From: Apostichopus japonicus | Taxonomy: Eukaryota > Echinodermata > Holothuroidea > Aspidochirotida > Stichopodidae | Length of the DNA stretch: 64,000 nt | NCBI RefSeq assembly: GCF_037975245.1 | Contig: NC_092571.1 | Location: forward strand, 16,673,917-16,737,916 | Direction: 5' to 3' | Part shown: positions 1-13,175 of the stretch, in pieces | Layout: the number at the start of each line of letters is the position of its first letter | How positions within the stretch are numbered: the first letter of the stretch is position 1 | Notes under the pieces: generated by a model | Seen by the model: the letters and a program-made list of their open reading frames with translations, nothing else | Told to the model about the DNA's origin: nothing | The model's database searches: none | Position numbers and translations under genes: made by a program

Positions 1-495
1 AAAATATCAAAAGTTACTGATTTAGGACATATAAACATGACAAAGTCTGTCTTTGTCTTAACTCTGGTAGGTATTTTACAACCACATTATCATAATGAAG
101 AACTTTGCTGATAAAACTGAAATGTCCTAAGTGCCGGTCAAACACATGCAATGGAGCATACTTTGAGTAATTTTCCCTAACTGGGCAGTTCTTCTGATAG
201 TATTTAGAACAAAAAACGGGACAGGTTGTCATTGCGGTACTAACGTTTTGTCTGGCCATTAAACCTCTGCGAAAGAACTAAAATTTGAGCGGAAAAGCCT
301 GAACCTAACCATGATAATGTGATTAAAAGGATATCTTACACCACCGAAAGAGATCATGAGCCTGTACGTGCATGTTTAAAACAGAGTGCATTATGAGAGT
401 TTCAAACCAGAAAGTAAATTGTAATCTTCCCATCGGGGATAATTTATCTGGTATTGTGACGCAAGATGCTATGCGACATGTTCAAATCGCATTTG
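1..495. other. non-coding stretch, nothing recognised
   Basis: No open frame here resembles a known protein and no repeat boundary is visible before the target duplication at 496. Confidence 0.4.
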
Positions 496-503
496 AACAC
501 TAG

Positions 504-878
504 CATAGGCATAGGAGCCCAATTTGATTTTTGGGGGGCTGTAACGACTTGCCTGAAAAATATAACCAAAACTTTTCAACATGTTCATGTGTACAGTATA
601 TCATATAGGCATGCATTGGTTATTACATCCCATGCAAAATACATACAATCATTTGTCGTGTTATTACCCTTTCATATTGGTTATCATAGTTGGGGAAGTC
701 GTTACAATAGTAATGATAATTATAATATAAGTTTAACCATTGAAAACACATTGCAATTTATTTTTCTTTCAGTAGGTGCCTGAAAACTTCTCAGCATATT
801 GCCCGAATTTTCACAAAAATATTTGGTTGGGGGGCTGCAGCCAACCCAGCCCCCCCCCCCCCGCCTCCTACGCCTATG
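504..878. mobile_element. hAT-like MITE, family A copy 1
   Basis: A 375-bp element has inverted termini: CATAGGCATAGGAG at the left, and CATAGGCGTAGGAGG reading inward from the right. Both ends carry G/C-run sequence with GGGGGGCTG. It is flanked by a perfect 8-bp direct repeat, AACACTAG, at 496-503 and 879-886. An 8-bp target duplication with CA...TG ends fits the hAT superfamily. It has no transposase frame, so it is non-autonomous. A second copy lies at 22305-22691. Confidence 0.8.
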
Positions 879-886
879 AACACTAG

Positions 887-3800
887 TTTATGTTCTGCGT
901 TCAGGTCATGTGATCAACCAAAAGGAGAACACAAAAGAGAAAGTAAAAGCTCCCTATTGTATAGATGTGTGACTTCCTTCCTCAAGCACAAAATAACCAA
1001 ACAAATTGTGCTTAAATGAAGCTAAACGTGAAAGGAAAAACCTGCCCATTTCAAACAATCTAAAACTTTCTACAGGGAATAGCAGTTCTGTGGATGTGGT
1101 TGATGAATGTGAAGTTGTGATGAAGGTTAGGAAATTCGGATACATTTCAGTATACCTTATGCACACTGACAAAATATGAATTATATACTAAAAATCTTCC
1201 ACAAATAGTTCAAACTGATATTAATGGCAACAAGCAATGAGAATCTGGAAAGGTATATGAGGGGAATGGAAGATAGAGGAGAGTTTGGAGGATGCGTTAG
1301 GTTAGGGAGGGGAAGGGGAAGGGGAAGGGAGGGATGAAAATCAAGATCACAGACGAGCATTCACTGGACTCAAATAATTCTGCTGAACACCTCCAGAATA
1401 TTTTTAAATTGAATGACCCAAGTCTGTTTGTTACCTTCGGATCGCAGATGCAGAGCTGATGTGGTCTCTCTGGAGCTGCGCATGAAAGATAATAAAGGAG
1501 TCAATGCAGAGTTTTGAACCCAGTAAGCACTAAACACCCAAGCCAATGACTACTGAAATACTGAACGCAAAATGACAGTATGCTAAAAAAATATCACCTG
1601 GGTTTTTCAAAAAAGAGTGACAACACTACCAATGGTTACTTGCCAAATTTGGCAAAATCAACATCCAAGAAGCCAATTCCACAGTTAATCGATAAAAACA
1701 CACACATTTTATATCACCCACCTGACGAGGATAATAACTTCAAATATGCATTAAGGCAGATTTCATGTTTTGATGGATTCAAGAAGTCTTCTAACATGTT
1801 TTAATTTTACATCAAATTGTACCATACTGTAGCACAAATCTTCACATAGCTTTGGGATTGGTTTCGGTTATTTTGGATAGGATCGAGTAAGTGCACTTTC
1901 ATAGCAATGCAGATTATCATCTCTTGATATTAGCTGGCTGTCAGAGCAACCCACCATTCAAATACAATCTAGGTCTAAAATTAAGTATTTTCATATAAAA
2001 AGCTCTTGAAGATGTTCTCTTTGTGATCTCTGCTGACCTTCGACATTTGAATACTTTGAAGGCATTTGAATAAAGGATATTGCACTCAGCAATAACAAGC
2101 CACATTCTAAAAAACATCGATTCATTTGCAAACATTTCCCTTTCTTGAGGTATCATGTTAAAGCCTAGTGTGTCACACATTTTGATACACATGCATGGAT
2201 ACAGAGACACACACACACACACCAACTTGATTGCATAAGCTACTTGTCTACGACCAGGGAAATTCTTAAACATCTTCTAATCATACCAGACGACCAAATT
2301 TCTGTTCGGACGACCAAAATCAACTTTGGAGGTTGTCTGACGAAGTCTCTAAAGTTCTTTACACCAAAATCAGATTGTATTGTAACAAAATACCCCCAAA
2401 ATAGGTAAAATTGATAAATTGATATCATCCCAAAAGCTAGTGTTCTATATCACAAAACCTTCGCATCTCTTCTACATGGTATATATGTTGGTCATTAATA
2501 TATTATTATTATTTTGACATGTCTTTTTTTTCTCCAAACAACCATATTTGCTTTTCTGACAACCAGGAAGTAAGGCCTTAAAAATTTGCCCTGCTACGAA
2601 CGTTCTCTTTGTTTCCTTTAAAGCAAACCTCGGAAGCTTAGGATATGCATTCAATGTTCCCTGATGACAACTCTGATACACCTAGTCACAGCTCATGTTA
2701 TTTTCTAGTACATGATGGTACTACCAGATTGTAGCAAATTTGTTTACACAATGCAACTTAAATTCCTTCATTTGTTATAGAAGCTGAAAAGGATGCTAAT
2801 GAGATCTAGACAATTGTCCATCTTTGAAGCATTATACAGTAGCGTATATAACCCTTTTCAGTATTGTCTGATGGATTATCGCTAGTTTTACATGTGATGG
2901 TACTCTCCAAACTAATAAACCCAAAACCGTCCATTGTTTCCAAGGTTACCCTCTATCAGGGCTTAAAGGAACAGTCCAGAGATAATTTATTTTTGACATG
3001 ATGTACAGGAGGAATCAAATCTGATGCATTCCAGTGAATTATCATTCACTTTCTACATAAACTGTTTTGGAGGTTTAGTCTTAAGGCTTTTTTGAAAGGT
3101 TTCACAATTTGTACTAAAGTTAAACTTAAAACAAGCAAGTGTGATTAGACGAAAAACTTTTGGTTTTTCTGTAGTGTTCAATATATTGTTTTGGCGAAGT
3201 ATTTCAGGGGACTGGTTGGATAGATTGGCTTTGGAACTTTAGGGGTTTTTTAAGATATAATACAATACCAATGAAAATGACAGTATTCAAGTTGGAATGC
3301 ATGGTCTATCCTTCTGAGTAGAAAATTGAATTCAAATTTTGAAGACAAAAATTTCATCATTTTTTCCTGCAAGTTTGATTTGGGTACAAAATATAACACG
3401 GCAACAAAAGTTAACAAGGTTTTTTTTTGCATTGGTTAATGAAAATGAATATGCAATTTTTTGTGTGCATACTACTATACCTTTTTGATGTTCAAAGATA
3501 TTTCCTTATTCAAGTGTTGTTTAATGGTCTGCTGCTTGTCTGAGCCACTTTCTGATCCTGTTTTTTTTTCAAAAGAGAAAGAGAATCGGTTCAAATCCTG
3601 TGATTACTCAATTGTACTTCAATATGTAAGACTCCATACATGTATACATATATATAATCAATTACTCTGGGAATAATTTTTTTTGTGGTATTGCATAGCA
3701 AAATGCAACACAAAATGGATATATATTGCTAGTGGTCCATTGTTTCCTCGAAAACATGAATTTGCTACGTTACCATATAGGAGAGTCTGTCTAAGCCAGA

Positions 3801-4848
3801 CTGGAATCTAGGGCACTCGTATTTATTTAAGGAAGTTTGGACTTGCTGTACTTCCTTCTATAATCTTGAACTGAAATGTGTTCAAGAGAACACATTGATT
3901 AGCTTAAAGGATATCACTGTATCACATGTTACCTACTATGTAAGAATCACTTGTATAAAGGTGAGAAATTTTCACAAGAAGGAAATAAAACTACAGACCT
4001 AAAAATAACTCTCAAATGTTTGTAGACCTTTATTAGCAAAGTGTTTTGATAAACATACTAGAGACGTGGACGCAGTTCAACAGATTAGTCATTGCTTATG
4101 ATATGTCTTAATTTTGTATGTATTATGCAAGTATTGCACTGTTGCTTCATGTGAACAAATGTGTAGTACTTTACCCTGCAATTACAATTATTGTGTAATT
4201 ACTTGATTGTGAATCTTAGGGAGCTATGTTCATATTTTTGTTGATACCAAGAGATGTGGTGGTGGGAGAAGAGGAATACAGTATGTCAGACTAGGAGACG
4301 CAGGAAATAGACAGTGAAAGATAGAGAAAGATCGACAGCTTAACGTCAGGAAACAAAAGATCTTGATCCTTTCAAAATGTAATATTGATTGTTTTTAGAC
4401 TTCATAATATTTTAAATTTGCAGGCATCCTTACCTTTCCTCCCAAAGAGAGAGGCCATCCTTCAAACATTCCGTAAGATCAAACTACCTGCAAAAAGAGT
4501 ATGAAACATCATTATCAAAGTTCGAAAAAACATTTGGAATAAGAGTTTGCTCCTTTGTTTCCAACCCAGAGTATTGAATCACATAGATGAATAAGCCACA
4601 TGTGCAATAGATGCATATTTTGTTCTCCTTTGTGGGTTATTAATATTACTAAGTAGCCAATCAGTGTTATCACAGTTACTGACTTAAACTTCTCTATCAG
4701 AAATCTTGAAAGCAGAATTTGAATGAAACATTTAGTTAGAGCTCATGAAAACCATAAAATCACAAGATGGAGGTCAAAGGTTATTTGTGGTCTGAGACCC
4801 TGCAAGATTCCTCAGCTTGTGATATTCTTCAGTTGCTGCAGGTGAAAG
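887..4848. other. long non-coding stretch without recognised gene
   Basis: This holds only short open frames with no recognisable family, a GGGGAA run near 1310-1330 and a CA run near 2210. A possible tiny minus-strand exon at 4434-4458 is discussed under rejected items. Confidence 0.4.
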
Positions 4849-5331
4849 CGTGGGGTACGTGTTAGAGTGTCTGCCCCACAATCAATAATTTCTCAGTTCA
4901 AAACCTCACCAAGACACAGATTCTCTTGATCTATTCAAAATTGCTGTTTTGCAGTGTTGTCAAGCAGAGTCTTCCGTGGATTTGACATTTCTGGTTTGCA
5001 AATTTGGAACTGGCGGTTGAGTCGGTTCTTTCTATGGTTTCAACATTCAAACTTTGTTAACCATTGCTGCCCTGCAGTGATGGGATCCCTTCACCTGTCT
5101 CTCAGTATCTGAGAAGGTATTCAAATGCTACGGTAACATCTCATCCATTGCATGGGAGCACTGAGTGGCAAGATTGGGTGAAATATTTACACACATGCCT
5201 TGTAATTCTCTGAAAACTCATTCCCATGAGTAAGCTATATCTTTAAGCCGGTTTTCATCCAGAATCATCACACGGATAGGATTTCAAATGACCTTAAGTT
5301 GGCTTCCGAACACTTGGGAAATACCAAACAA
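4849..5331 (+). repeat. tRNA-derived SINE-like element
   Basis: The head has a box-A-like GTGTTAGAGTG and, about 45 bases later, a box-B-like AGTTCAAAACC. This is the spacing of a tRNA-derived RNA polymerase III promoter. The tail (about 5085-5310) aligns with gaps to 44510-44740, including a shared stretch reading TAAGCC...TTCATCCA...GGATAGG.TTCAAAT.ACCTTA. The edges are uncertain and the copy looks old. Confidence 0.5.
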
Positions 5332-7688
5332 AACTAACCTTTTACATGCCTTTAGTCCAACTTATACAAAAGCCTAATTATGGCATGATGATAGTGTAGC
5401 TAAGAACTAAATTTGGTTAATCGAGTACAGTAGTACTGTACAGTCTGTAGTGTAGTACATACAGTACCAGTTGCAGAGCAATAATAATGGCTCCTGAGTA
5501 GTACTAGGAAGCGTCGTACAAATGTAGGCTATGTTTTGCAAACTTAAATCAAACGCAATTGACTTTTTAAAACGAAATTGTTAATGTAGACACTGAACTA
5601 ATTCCAAATCAGAAAAGCGTAATACCTACTTCTTTCCGTCTGCGATTATTCCACTGTTGCTATCGAAGATGTCACGTTGGAACTACTATGAAATACGCAT
5701 TTCAATTGCAAAACAATGACTATCTTATTAACAAGGTGGCTAGATCCCGATTATCGAAATAAGCCAGATATATATTCGAACATTTGTGCAATCACTTTCC
5801 CTTTACTCACTACTGACCGATACAATTCTTTTTATTCAATAGGTCACGTACACAGAAATTTATGCGGTTACGTATTATTTCTATATTTCCTATATATTAG
5901 TTTCTATTAAAAGAAATCAACTTTGATCAGGTGACCATATAAATTGTAGATCACATGTTCGAACGAAAGAGAGGGCGTGAGTCAAATAAATAATGGGGCA
6001 TACGATGGCAAAGCTCTGTATTTGTAATAGTGTCAGCAATTAATAATCTTTTCCATTCAAGGCAAGATTTACAGAATACAATATGTCTACCTCTTGGAAA
6101 CAAAAGATAATAAAATTCCCTTCCCATTGATATATAAAAGGTGGTTGGACACAATTTATGACCGTTTTTTAATCTGTCCAAAGACAAGTGCAGGTGATTT
6201 GCAGAATCTTGAGCTGCTATATATCTTTTCGTCTTCATATCGGCATTGTACACTTCTAAGATTTTCTCACAAAATAATAATTAAACGTCCATCATTTGGG
6301 ACAAAAGCAGTTCGTTTTTGAGTTTTGTTATAATGACGAAATGTTTTCCACACAATCAATGTCTTTCAAGGGGGTTACTATCCAATTGTTCTAAATAGTT
6401 TAACAGTATGTTTGTATAATGTTAAGCTGATGTGAAGTTGTGTTTTTTTTTTTCGTTGATTCAACAACAATCAACAACTCGATGTGCAGATCTGGTTCAA
6501 AATTATTTGTGTCCGTAATTCGACTTTTACTATTTTCCAGAGCTTAGCAACACGAAACCCCTTAAGAAGCATTGGAATAATCCAGCGGCTGTTCTGCGTA
6601 ATTCACATCAAATGCTGAGAATTAATAAATGAAGTTAGAGGTTTTGCGTGATGAAGTGTCAGTTTGTAATTGGTTTTTGTAACATAAATATTCCCATCCT
6701 GATGAATTGATAGGCATCGCATAGGGTGATGGGTAGTCACAATATATAAAAAAAAGTTAAATCATTGCTGCACCCCCCCACTCTAGCTACACCCTTGACT
6801 GAGCTCATGGCCAGCTTGCCAAAGTTGGAGGGGCAGTGCTTTTTTGGAGCTGGAGATTTTGTTTGAAGGGGTATTTGCATGGATCCACCACAGGGGTCCA
6901 TTACTGAAACCATAAGTTTGCCAAAAATGGGGGCATAATCAAAATTTGAGTGAGCATTTCCCCCAGAATGCAGCCCCTGCCTACAGGCCCACCACTTATT
7001 TAGATACATTAAGGCTCGGAGTGAGGTTGGAGAGGGGAGGCTCCATTTTGCAAGCATACCAGAAGTGGTGGTGAATGTCATGAATATATAACATCAGCTT
7101 CTTTTCATAGGAGGGGGAAAGAGGTAGGGGAAAAAGGTAGAGGAAAGGGGTGGGGGAAATGGGTAGAGTGCCAAAGGGGTGGGTGGGAGCCAAAGAGATC
7201 TGAATGTGTCACATATACGATACATTAATATCATGTACACAAAAATAAAACAAAGATGGTGAACTGTACAGTACACAGGTGATAACCAGAATGTATTTAA
7301 TATGGCGATAGATTCTATGTTTATCCCAAAGCATAAATTAATCGTGATGAAATAAACTTAGCTCAATAATGCTCTCCTATTTCTCAACACTTCTTTTGCC
7401 CTTCCCTATCATTTGGAACAGTTTTTCAATTGATCAAACTTACGGTGGTTCCCCAAAAATTTTCAGTAACTACTGCACATCGATTCATTTGTTTTTCTTA
7501 ACCATAAGATAGAAATACAATGTTATGTACTAGTTCTACCATTATTATTACTATAAAAGCTTTAAATATATATATAGTACTAGCACGTATCTGTTATACG
7601 TGTGCAATAAATAGTGACTTAGACAATATATCCAATGTAATGTCTTAGACTAGGAACTATGGGGCAAAATATTTTGATATGTGGTATA
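5332..7688. other. non-coding stretch, nothing recognised
   Basis: It is AT-rich sequence with a purine-rich (GGGGAAA-type) patch at 7105-7175. No exon with a recognisable product was found on either strand. Confidence 0.4.
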
Positions 7689-7773
7689 TGTGTATATATA
7701 TATATATATATATGCAATGGATGTAAACGACAAAGGCAAATGAATATATATAAATGAAAATCGATCGATCGAT

Positions 7774-7818
<45 letters not shown>
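7689..7818. repeat. (TA)n microsatellite with embedded 26-bp palindrome
   Basis: TA runs occupy about 7692-7712 and 7778-7817. Between them, 7754-7779 is a perfect 26-bp palindrome whose half is ATGAAAATCGATC. It is extended on both sides by imperfectly pairing TA sequence, so a hairpin or cruciform can form. Confidence 0.85.
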
Positions 7819-7819
<1 letters not shown>

Positions 7820-9040
7820 AGACTAGTGGAACACTAGTAGTTGTTACTCAGAGTTTCACACATATTGAGCGATCATCAGACAACTGGTCTGGATATATAT
7901 ATATATATGTGTAAATATGTGTGTGTGTATCTATATATTTACCCAATTCCTTGCTGGTCTTGTATCTCCCTCCCCCTTCCATATAATTCAACCTCTCCTA
8001 CTACATGTCATGGTGACATACACAAGCCCACACTATGTAGCTAAGTACCTGACACCAGAAAGAGTCTGCACTTGGTGTGAGCAAAATTTTTGGGGTGTTC
8101 AAGTGTGACTAGTGAAAGGTTTTGTCTCTTCACTAACTATATGCATCTGTTATAGACATCAATATTGATTTTAATTATGCATCTCACTTGGATGGTGCAA
8201 TATCTCCCCCCCCCTATACCACCACCCACCTCCCTCTTTGAGTATGCCACTGTAATAGCAAGGTTTATGAAGTAAAAAGTGATATCCTTATCATAATAAT
8301 AATCATAAATACCTAAAGAATAATGCGATCATGCAAAGGTTATATCTTATGTTATCAAACATTAATTTAATTAAACACAATCAACATTATAACACAAGTA
8401 TGCTATTCTTTTCACCCCCCCCCCAGCCCCCACTCCCAGCTAACGCCATAGTGTGGTATATAGCCAGTGAAATTATCAGTCTGCCATATGGACACTTACG
8501 CAGATAGTTTGTAGTTTTGTTAATGACAAAGGATTATTCACTGTGATTTATTAATAACAACTTCATAAACAACTTTTAAGGTCATTATGGAAAATGGCAT
8601 AACCACAAGGTAAGTTTGTGGGACTTTGTTTGTCAAGAAAGGTGATTCATAAGTTTATCAGCAACACTAACAATGTTTTTCAATTTTTTATTTAGGGGAG
8701 ATGGGCAGCTGGTCTCCCCCTAACCCTTGGCTATAAAAGTGATGTGGACGTTTATACACTGACCTATTACTTGGCACCATTAATGTACTAAACGATAAGC
8801 CTCACATGCATACAAAACCAATACAAATAGGGTTTCCAAGGCATCTTTATAATGGGGGCCAGCCAGCCAAGTCTGATCCCTTGGCCACTTTTCAACAGTA
8901 CTGTGATTACTCCTTAAATATATCATGAAAATCAAACATACATTATTCTTATCCCACATTCCCCTGGGTCCTCTACTTGACCCTGGGGTTGTATCCCTCC
9001 CCCCTCCCAATCCCTCTCCCATCAGTTATAACTCTCAAAA
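7820..9040. other. non-coding stretch, nothing recognised
   Basis: It contains a short TA/GT microsatellite (7890-7930) and C-runs near 8205 and 8415. No gene was recognised. Confidence 0.4.
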
Positions 9041-9044
9041 CCCC

Positions 9045-9151
9045 TGGAGGTACCATTAAAATGGAGGTACCATTGGAGGTACCATGGAGGTACCAATGGA
9101 GGTACCATGGAGGTACCAGGTACCATGGAGGTACCAAAATGGAGGTACCAT
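9045..9151. repeat. GGTACC-rich minisatellite
   Basis: There are about nine GGTACC (KpnI) sites in 107 bp, built from a short unit close to GGAGGTACCAT with variable spacing. Each unit contains palindromes GGTACC and often CCATGG. Confidence 0.85.
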
Positions 9152-9181
9152 TACTTTATAGTTCAGACAAAACATGAGCAA

Positions 9182-9893
9182 TATAAGGCCTCCAATAATG
9201 ATATTTATTTTGCCAATAACCTGTTTTTTTCCATCACAAACTATCCATATCAAATGGTAAAGCTATTTTAAAGAGATTTTTGGATAGCAAAGATCTCAAA
9301 ATGCCTAAGAAAAGCACAATATGTAGCAACTAGTGGTATAAATGAAGACTTTTAACAGAACCATGCTAAATCTGATATACATGTAAACCTCAGTATGTTT
9401 GTATATTAACGGTTATGTTTTCCATCAAATAAATATCTTTAATAGCATATGTTTTTCACTCAAAATTATGTATGTTTTACATATATGTTTATGAGAAGAG
9501 ACATACATATTATATTTAAATTTCAGATCCTTGCTTTTTTATAAAGCCTCCAATGATGATATTTATTTTGCCAAGTACCTGTTTTTTTCCATCACAAATT
9601 ATCCATATCAAATAGTAAAGCTAATTTAAAGAGATTTTGGATAGCAAAGATCTCAAAATGCCTAAGAAATATGTAGCAAGAAGTGGTATAAATGAAGACT
9701 TTTAAAAGATACATGCTAAGTCTGATATACATATTAACCTCAGTATGTTTGTTTATTAACGATTATGTTTTGCATAAAATACCTATCTTTAATAGCGTAT
9801 GTTATTTACTCAAAATTATGTATGTTTTACATATATTTTTATGAGAAGGGACATACATATATATTTCAATTTCAGATGCTTGCTTTTTTTTTT
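9182..9893. repeat. tandem duplication, about 358-bp unit, two copies
   Basis: Copy 1 (9182-9539) and copy 2 (from 9540) run in parallel from a shared CCTCCAAT.ATGATATTTA through GGATAGCAAAGATCTCAAAA to CATACATAT. The offset is 358 bp. They differ by scattered substitutions and short indels, so the duplication is not recent. Confidence 0.85.
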
Positions 9894-12892
9894 TTTAAAT
9901 CGTTTTTTTAACAAGCTTGTTTTTTTTTTTCCTTTGTTTTTTTTGACAGGCTTTTAGCTGTGAAAAAAAAAACTATTTCACAAAAGATTATTTCATGGGA
10001 AAATGTCAAATTTGGGCGGTTTTGACAGTTAGCTTACAGTTAACTTATCAATCAACATACCTTTTTAAAGCTGCCAAAATTACCAAATGTACACTGAATC
10101 TTACATGTAAAATGATCAATATGTAAAAAATGAAATAAATGTCACATTTGCATCGTAAATTTTGTTGACAATCCTTGGTAATGCCTGATTCTGTGTGCTG
10201 ACAGAAATAACACTGTAAGTTAAACAACTGGACAGTCACATGACTGTCATAAAACCATACTTAGCCCTTAGTTACAATCCTCCCTCTCTTCTCGCCAATA
10301 CTTTTGGGTTTCCATCATAAATATGTCTGGATAAAAAAATGCTGTAACAAATGATACCAGTAAGACACTCAAGGCAAAATGTTAAAACAATAGGGCAGAG
10401 ATACATCATTGCATACATCAAGAGTTGAAGCCTCGACTGGAAATGCCAAATAAATGACGATATATATTCAGTCTCATTCAAAAGAGAGAACTGAAGATCC
10501 TCTTCTTACTATTTCAACCTCACAAACTGAAAGTTCTCCCCAAAAAACTGCATCGCAGAGGAAACCAGAATCTAAATTAACTGGTTATGGAAGACTTGTG
10601 TCTGCATTTTCCGGTATTTCATGCAGTTTCCATTCCCTCCCCACCACTCCCCCACCCCCCCAACTCCCTCCCTCCCCAAATCGAGATGCAATTGGAGTGG
10701 GTGTTCCTGAGTCGACTGTGCCGTGGAAATGCTGTCGATGGTTTTCAAGACTAATTCCTGCTAGTAATGTAACATCTTCATGCAAGTAATAAAAACATTG
10801 CAGAAAGATTTGGGAAGAGATTTTCTTGCAACTTCCTGACTTGAAGGTTTTATTTTTAAAATTCTTGTTTACAAAGCACCTATGATAGGCACTTTTTTAT
10901 CGCTTCTAGTCACTTGTTGTCAGCTTTTAACTAAACTTATTTTTGGTTATTTATTGCTACAAAGCTGTTCTGTGTCAATAATTAAAACACAGGGTGCCAG
11001 CTTTACATTGCACACATAGAAATTGAAGAAAACAAGAAGAAGGAAAAAGAAAAAAAAGGGGGGGGGGGAAAATAATAAAAAATAACAATAATACCAACAG
11101 TAATAATTGTAATACTTCGATCACAAGTGATGTAAGTGAAGAAAGTGACCAAAAAAAAAGTGACAACAACAAAAAAAGTGAAAAAGGTACAAAAAAAGAA
11201 CATCTCATAAAGATAAGAGAGTACAGAAAAGATAAAGGAGGCTTACAAAAATTTCACACTTTCACTAAAAGTGAAAAATCAATGGAAATTCCTGTTATGC
11301 CATGCAGATATTTGTTCATGTTTGAATATATTTGGCTGATGATAGGTCACTTCGTCGAGTAAGCTAACAAAGTTTTATCGGCAGTGACTTATATTAGTTA
11401 TCAATTCACAGTTTCCTAGACTTAAGTTTAAAACTGCGACCTCTTGCTGTCCTAAAGTTTGTAGAAATATCAAGATGGACACAAGAATGATCACGGAAAA
11501 ATTCCATTTAAGATCATTCATCAATATTTTCCGTCATCATTACAAACTTGGGGTTTTGTGGTGAACAAAAACTACAAAATAATGTTTCCCATAATCATCA
11601 TGTGAAAGAAACTAACTAGTCAGAAAAAAAGGTTTCCCTGAAGTTTCAGGAATTTTAAAATTATTTTGCATTCACACTTTGTATGTAAATATGTGTCCAT
11701 ATTGTTATTTTTTCAATGGTTTGAGCCCTTCGAAAGGGACGCAAGTTACTCCCCCCTCCCCCCCAGTTTAACCTATAAAATTATTTTTACAAGGTTATAC
11801 ATGATCACTCTACCAGACGATGTTCTTTTAAATCCTCGTTTTTAACTTCTCCCAAGGCAGAATACAGAAATTTACAACTGGTTCATATTGATAAATCAAG
11901 AAACGGTAGAGAATAATTTCTATATCTACAAATAGCCAAAGGCAGTGCAATGCTGACAAATTGCTCCAACAGTTGTATATTAGTATGCACACTTTTTCAC
12001 TGAAGCAGAGCACTTTTCGAAATTTTAAGAGACTTTAAATTTAATGAACCTCAAGATCTTCTACTAGAGATGAAAAAAACCCAACTACTTGGCTCCGTAA
12101 CTGGATATTACTGGAAAAGAGGAATGTAATATAGTAAATACATCATAAACTTATTACTACAATCAACTAAGATCATCTACTCCACATCACAAAAATTTGT
12201 TTAGGTGGTCACAGTCCAATAAACACAGTAAGCGACCTAATTCACCACCGACAATGGAATAACACCAAAACTATGATGCTTTTTTCATGAAAATAATTCC
12301 AAAACAACATTCATAACTTAGCCTGGCGTTAAGGTAGTATATGTTACACTAACAAGGGTTACTTTAAAATTTGCTTGTTTTACCTGAAAAATATTCCATA
12401 TTATGATATTAATAAATAGAATGCAAAGTATTACATCAAGAAATGGGTTGGCAGAAAAAATTTAGCATAAAAAAGCAACTCTTAATTTAAAAAAAAAAGA
12501 AGAAAGAGGAGAAGAAATGAAAAGAAAGAAAGTTACCATTACTCCTGCAATCATACAGATCTATCCAAGATTGTCTGCCTATTTTGATTTACAGGAACTT
12601 TCCATGGAAATTTTTAGTCGGTGTATTACAAAAAAAATCTTTCATTTCTGTCTCTAAGGCTTGTTCCACGAGTACTCAGATATCCATTTCCTGGATAATG
12701 TTAAATAGTCTCTTACATTAATTCAGGCACTAAATAGGTGACTAATAAACAGGCTTAGCTTTGTTTTATTACACCCAAAATTCACAGCAAAAATAGCATA
12801 AATTGATTGGCCAAGATCGTTATATGGTTATCGCATGCACTGTTCTTGACCTCTGCTAGTTAATGCTAAAGAAGCAGAAAATGTATGCTCAT
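9894..12892. other. non-coding stretch, possible unrecognised plus-strand exon
   Basis: There are poly-T and poly-A tracts. The only suggestive open frame follows a possible acceptor (TATTCAG at about 10467) and runs to a TAA at 10787-10789 that overlaps AATAAA. Its first third has a protein-like composition, but the middle is a C-run low-complexity stretch and I recognise no family. Confidence 0.3.
12765..12770 (-). terminator. candidate poly(A) signal for the TPRG1-like gene
   Basis: AATAAA on the minus strand lies about 220 bp downstream of the TPRG1-like stop codon. Position is the only evidence. Confidence 0.3.
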
Positions 12893-12988
12893 CGACTCAT
12901 GAATATTCATGAATTTCAAAGCCGTATGAATATTCACAAATTTCAAAGCTGCATGAATATTCATGAATTTCAAAGCTGCATGAATATT
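12893..12988. repeat. short tandem repeat, about 31-bp unit, three copies
   Basis: The unit contains ATGAATATTCATGAATTTCA and AAGCTGC; ATGAATATTCAT is itself palindromic. The last copy is cut off at the stop codon of the TPRG1-like gene (12987-12989), so the 3' UTR begins inside the array. Confidence 0.85.
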
Positions 12989-13175
12989 AGAAGCTGATGC
13001 CTCCCCGTTCCCTAGAATATCCAAGACGACTTTGGTTGAAAATTGAACTGTGCCAGCCTATGAAGATGTCTGTTTGGATTGGCGCCTCCGTGACGGGAAT
13101 CGACGGGGAGCTTGCATTCTGCTCTTGTCTGTAGAGGTTGACGGCTTGAGTCAGTGCGTCAGTGAAAGCTTTGAC
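12987..13175 (-). CDS. TPRG1-like exon 5 (C-terminal)
   Basis: It begins after TTCAG, phase 0, with VKAFTDALTQAV. It ends in SRLGYSRERGGISF, matching the family's terminal LGYS.TRGKIGF-type sequence, then TAA at 12987-12989. Confidence 0.85.
   Translation of the reverse strand, partial: VKAFTDALTQAVNLYRQEQNASSPSIPVTEAPIQTDIFIGWHSSIFNQSRLGYSRERGGISF

Noticed and set aside
1425-1530. Possible minus-strand SINE head with GGTTCAAAACT box B
   Set aside because: The box A is poor and no second copy was found in the window.
4434-4458. Possible minus-strand first coding exon reading MASLFGRK between TTTTTGCAG and GTAAGG, reminiscent of ESCRT-III CHMP2 N-termini
   Set aside because: Only eight codons, and no continuation of such a protein was found in 1-4433 on the minus strand. 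The splice phase also differs from what I recall for CHMP2B. Too short to support.
10467-10789. Plus-strand open frame after a possible acceptor, with stop overlapping AATAAA
   Set aside because: No recognisable family, and the middle is a C-run low-complexity region. Not enough to call a gene.
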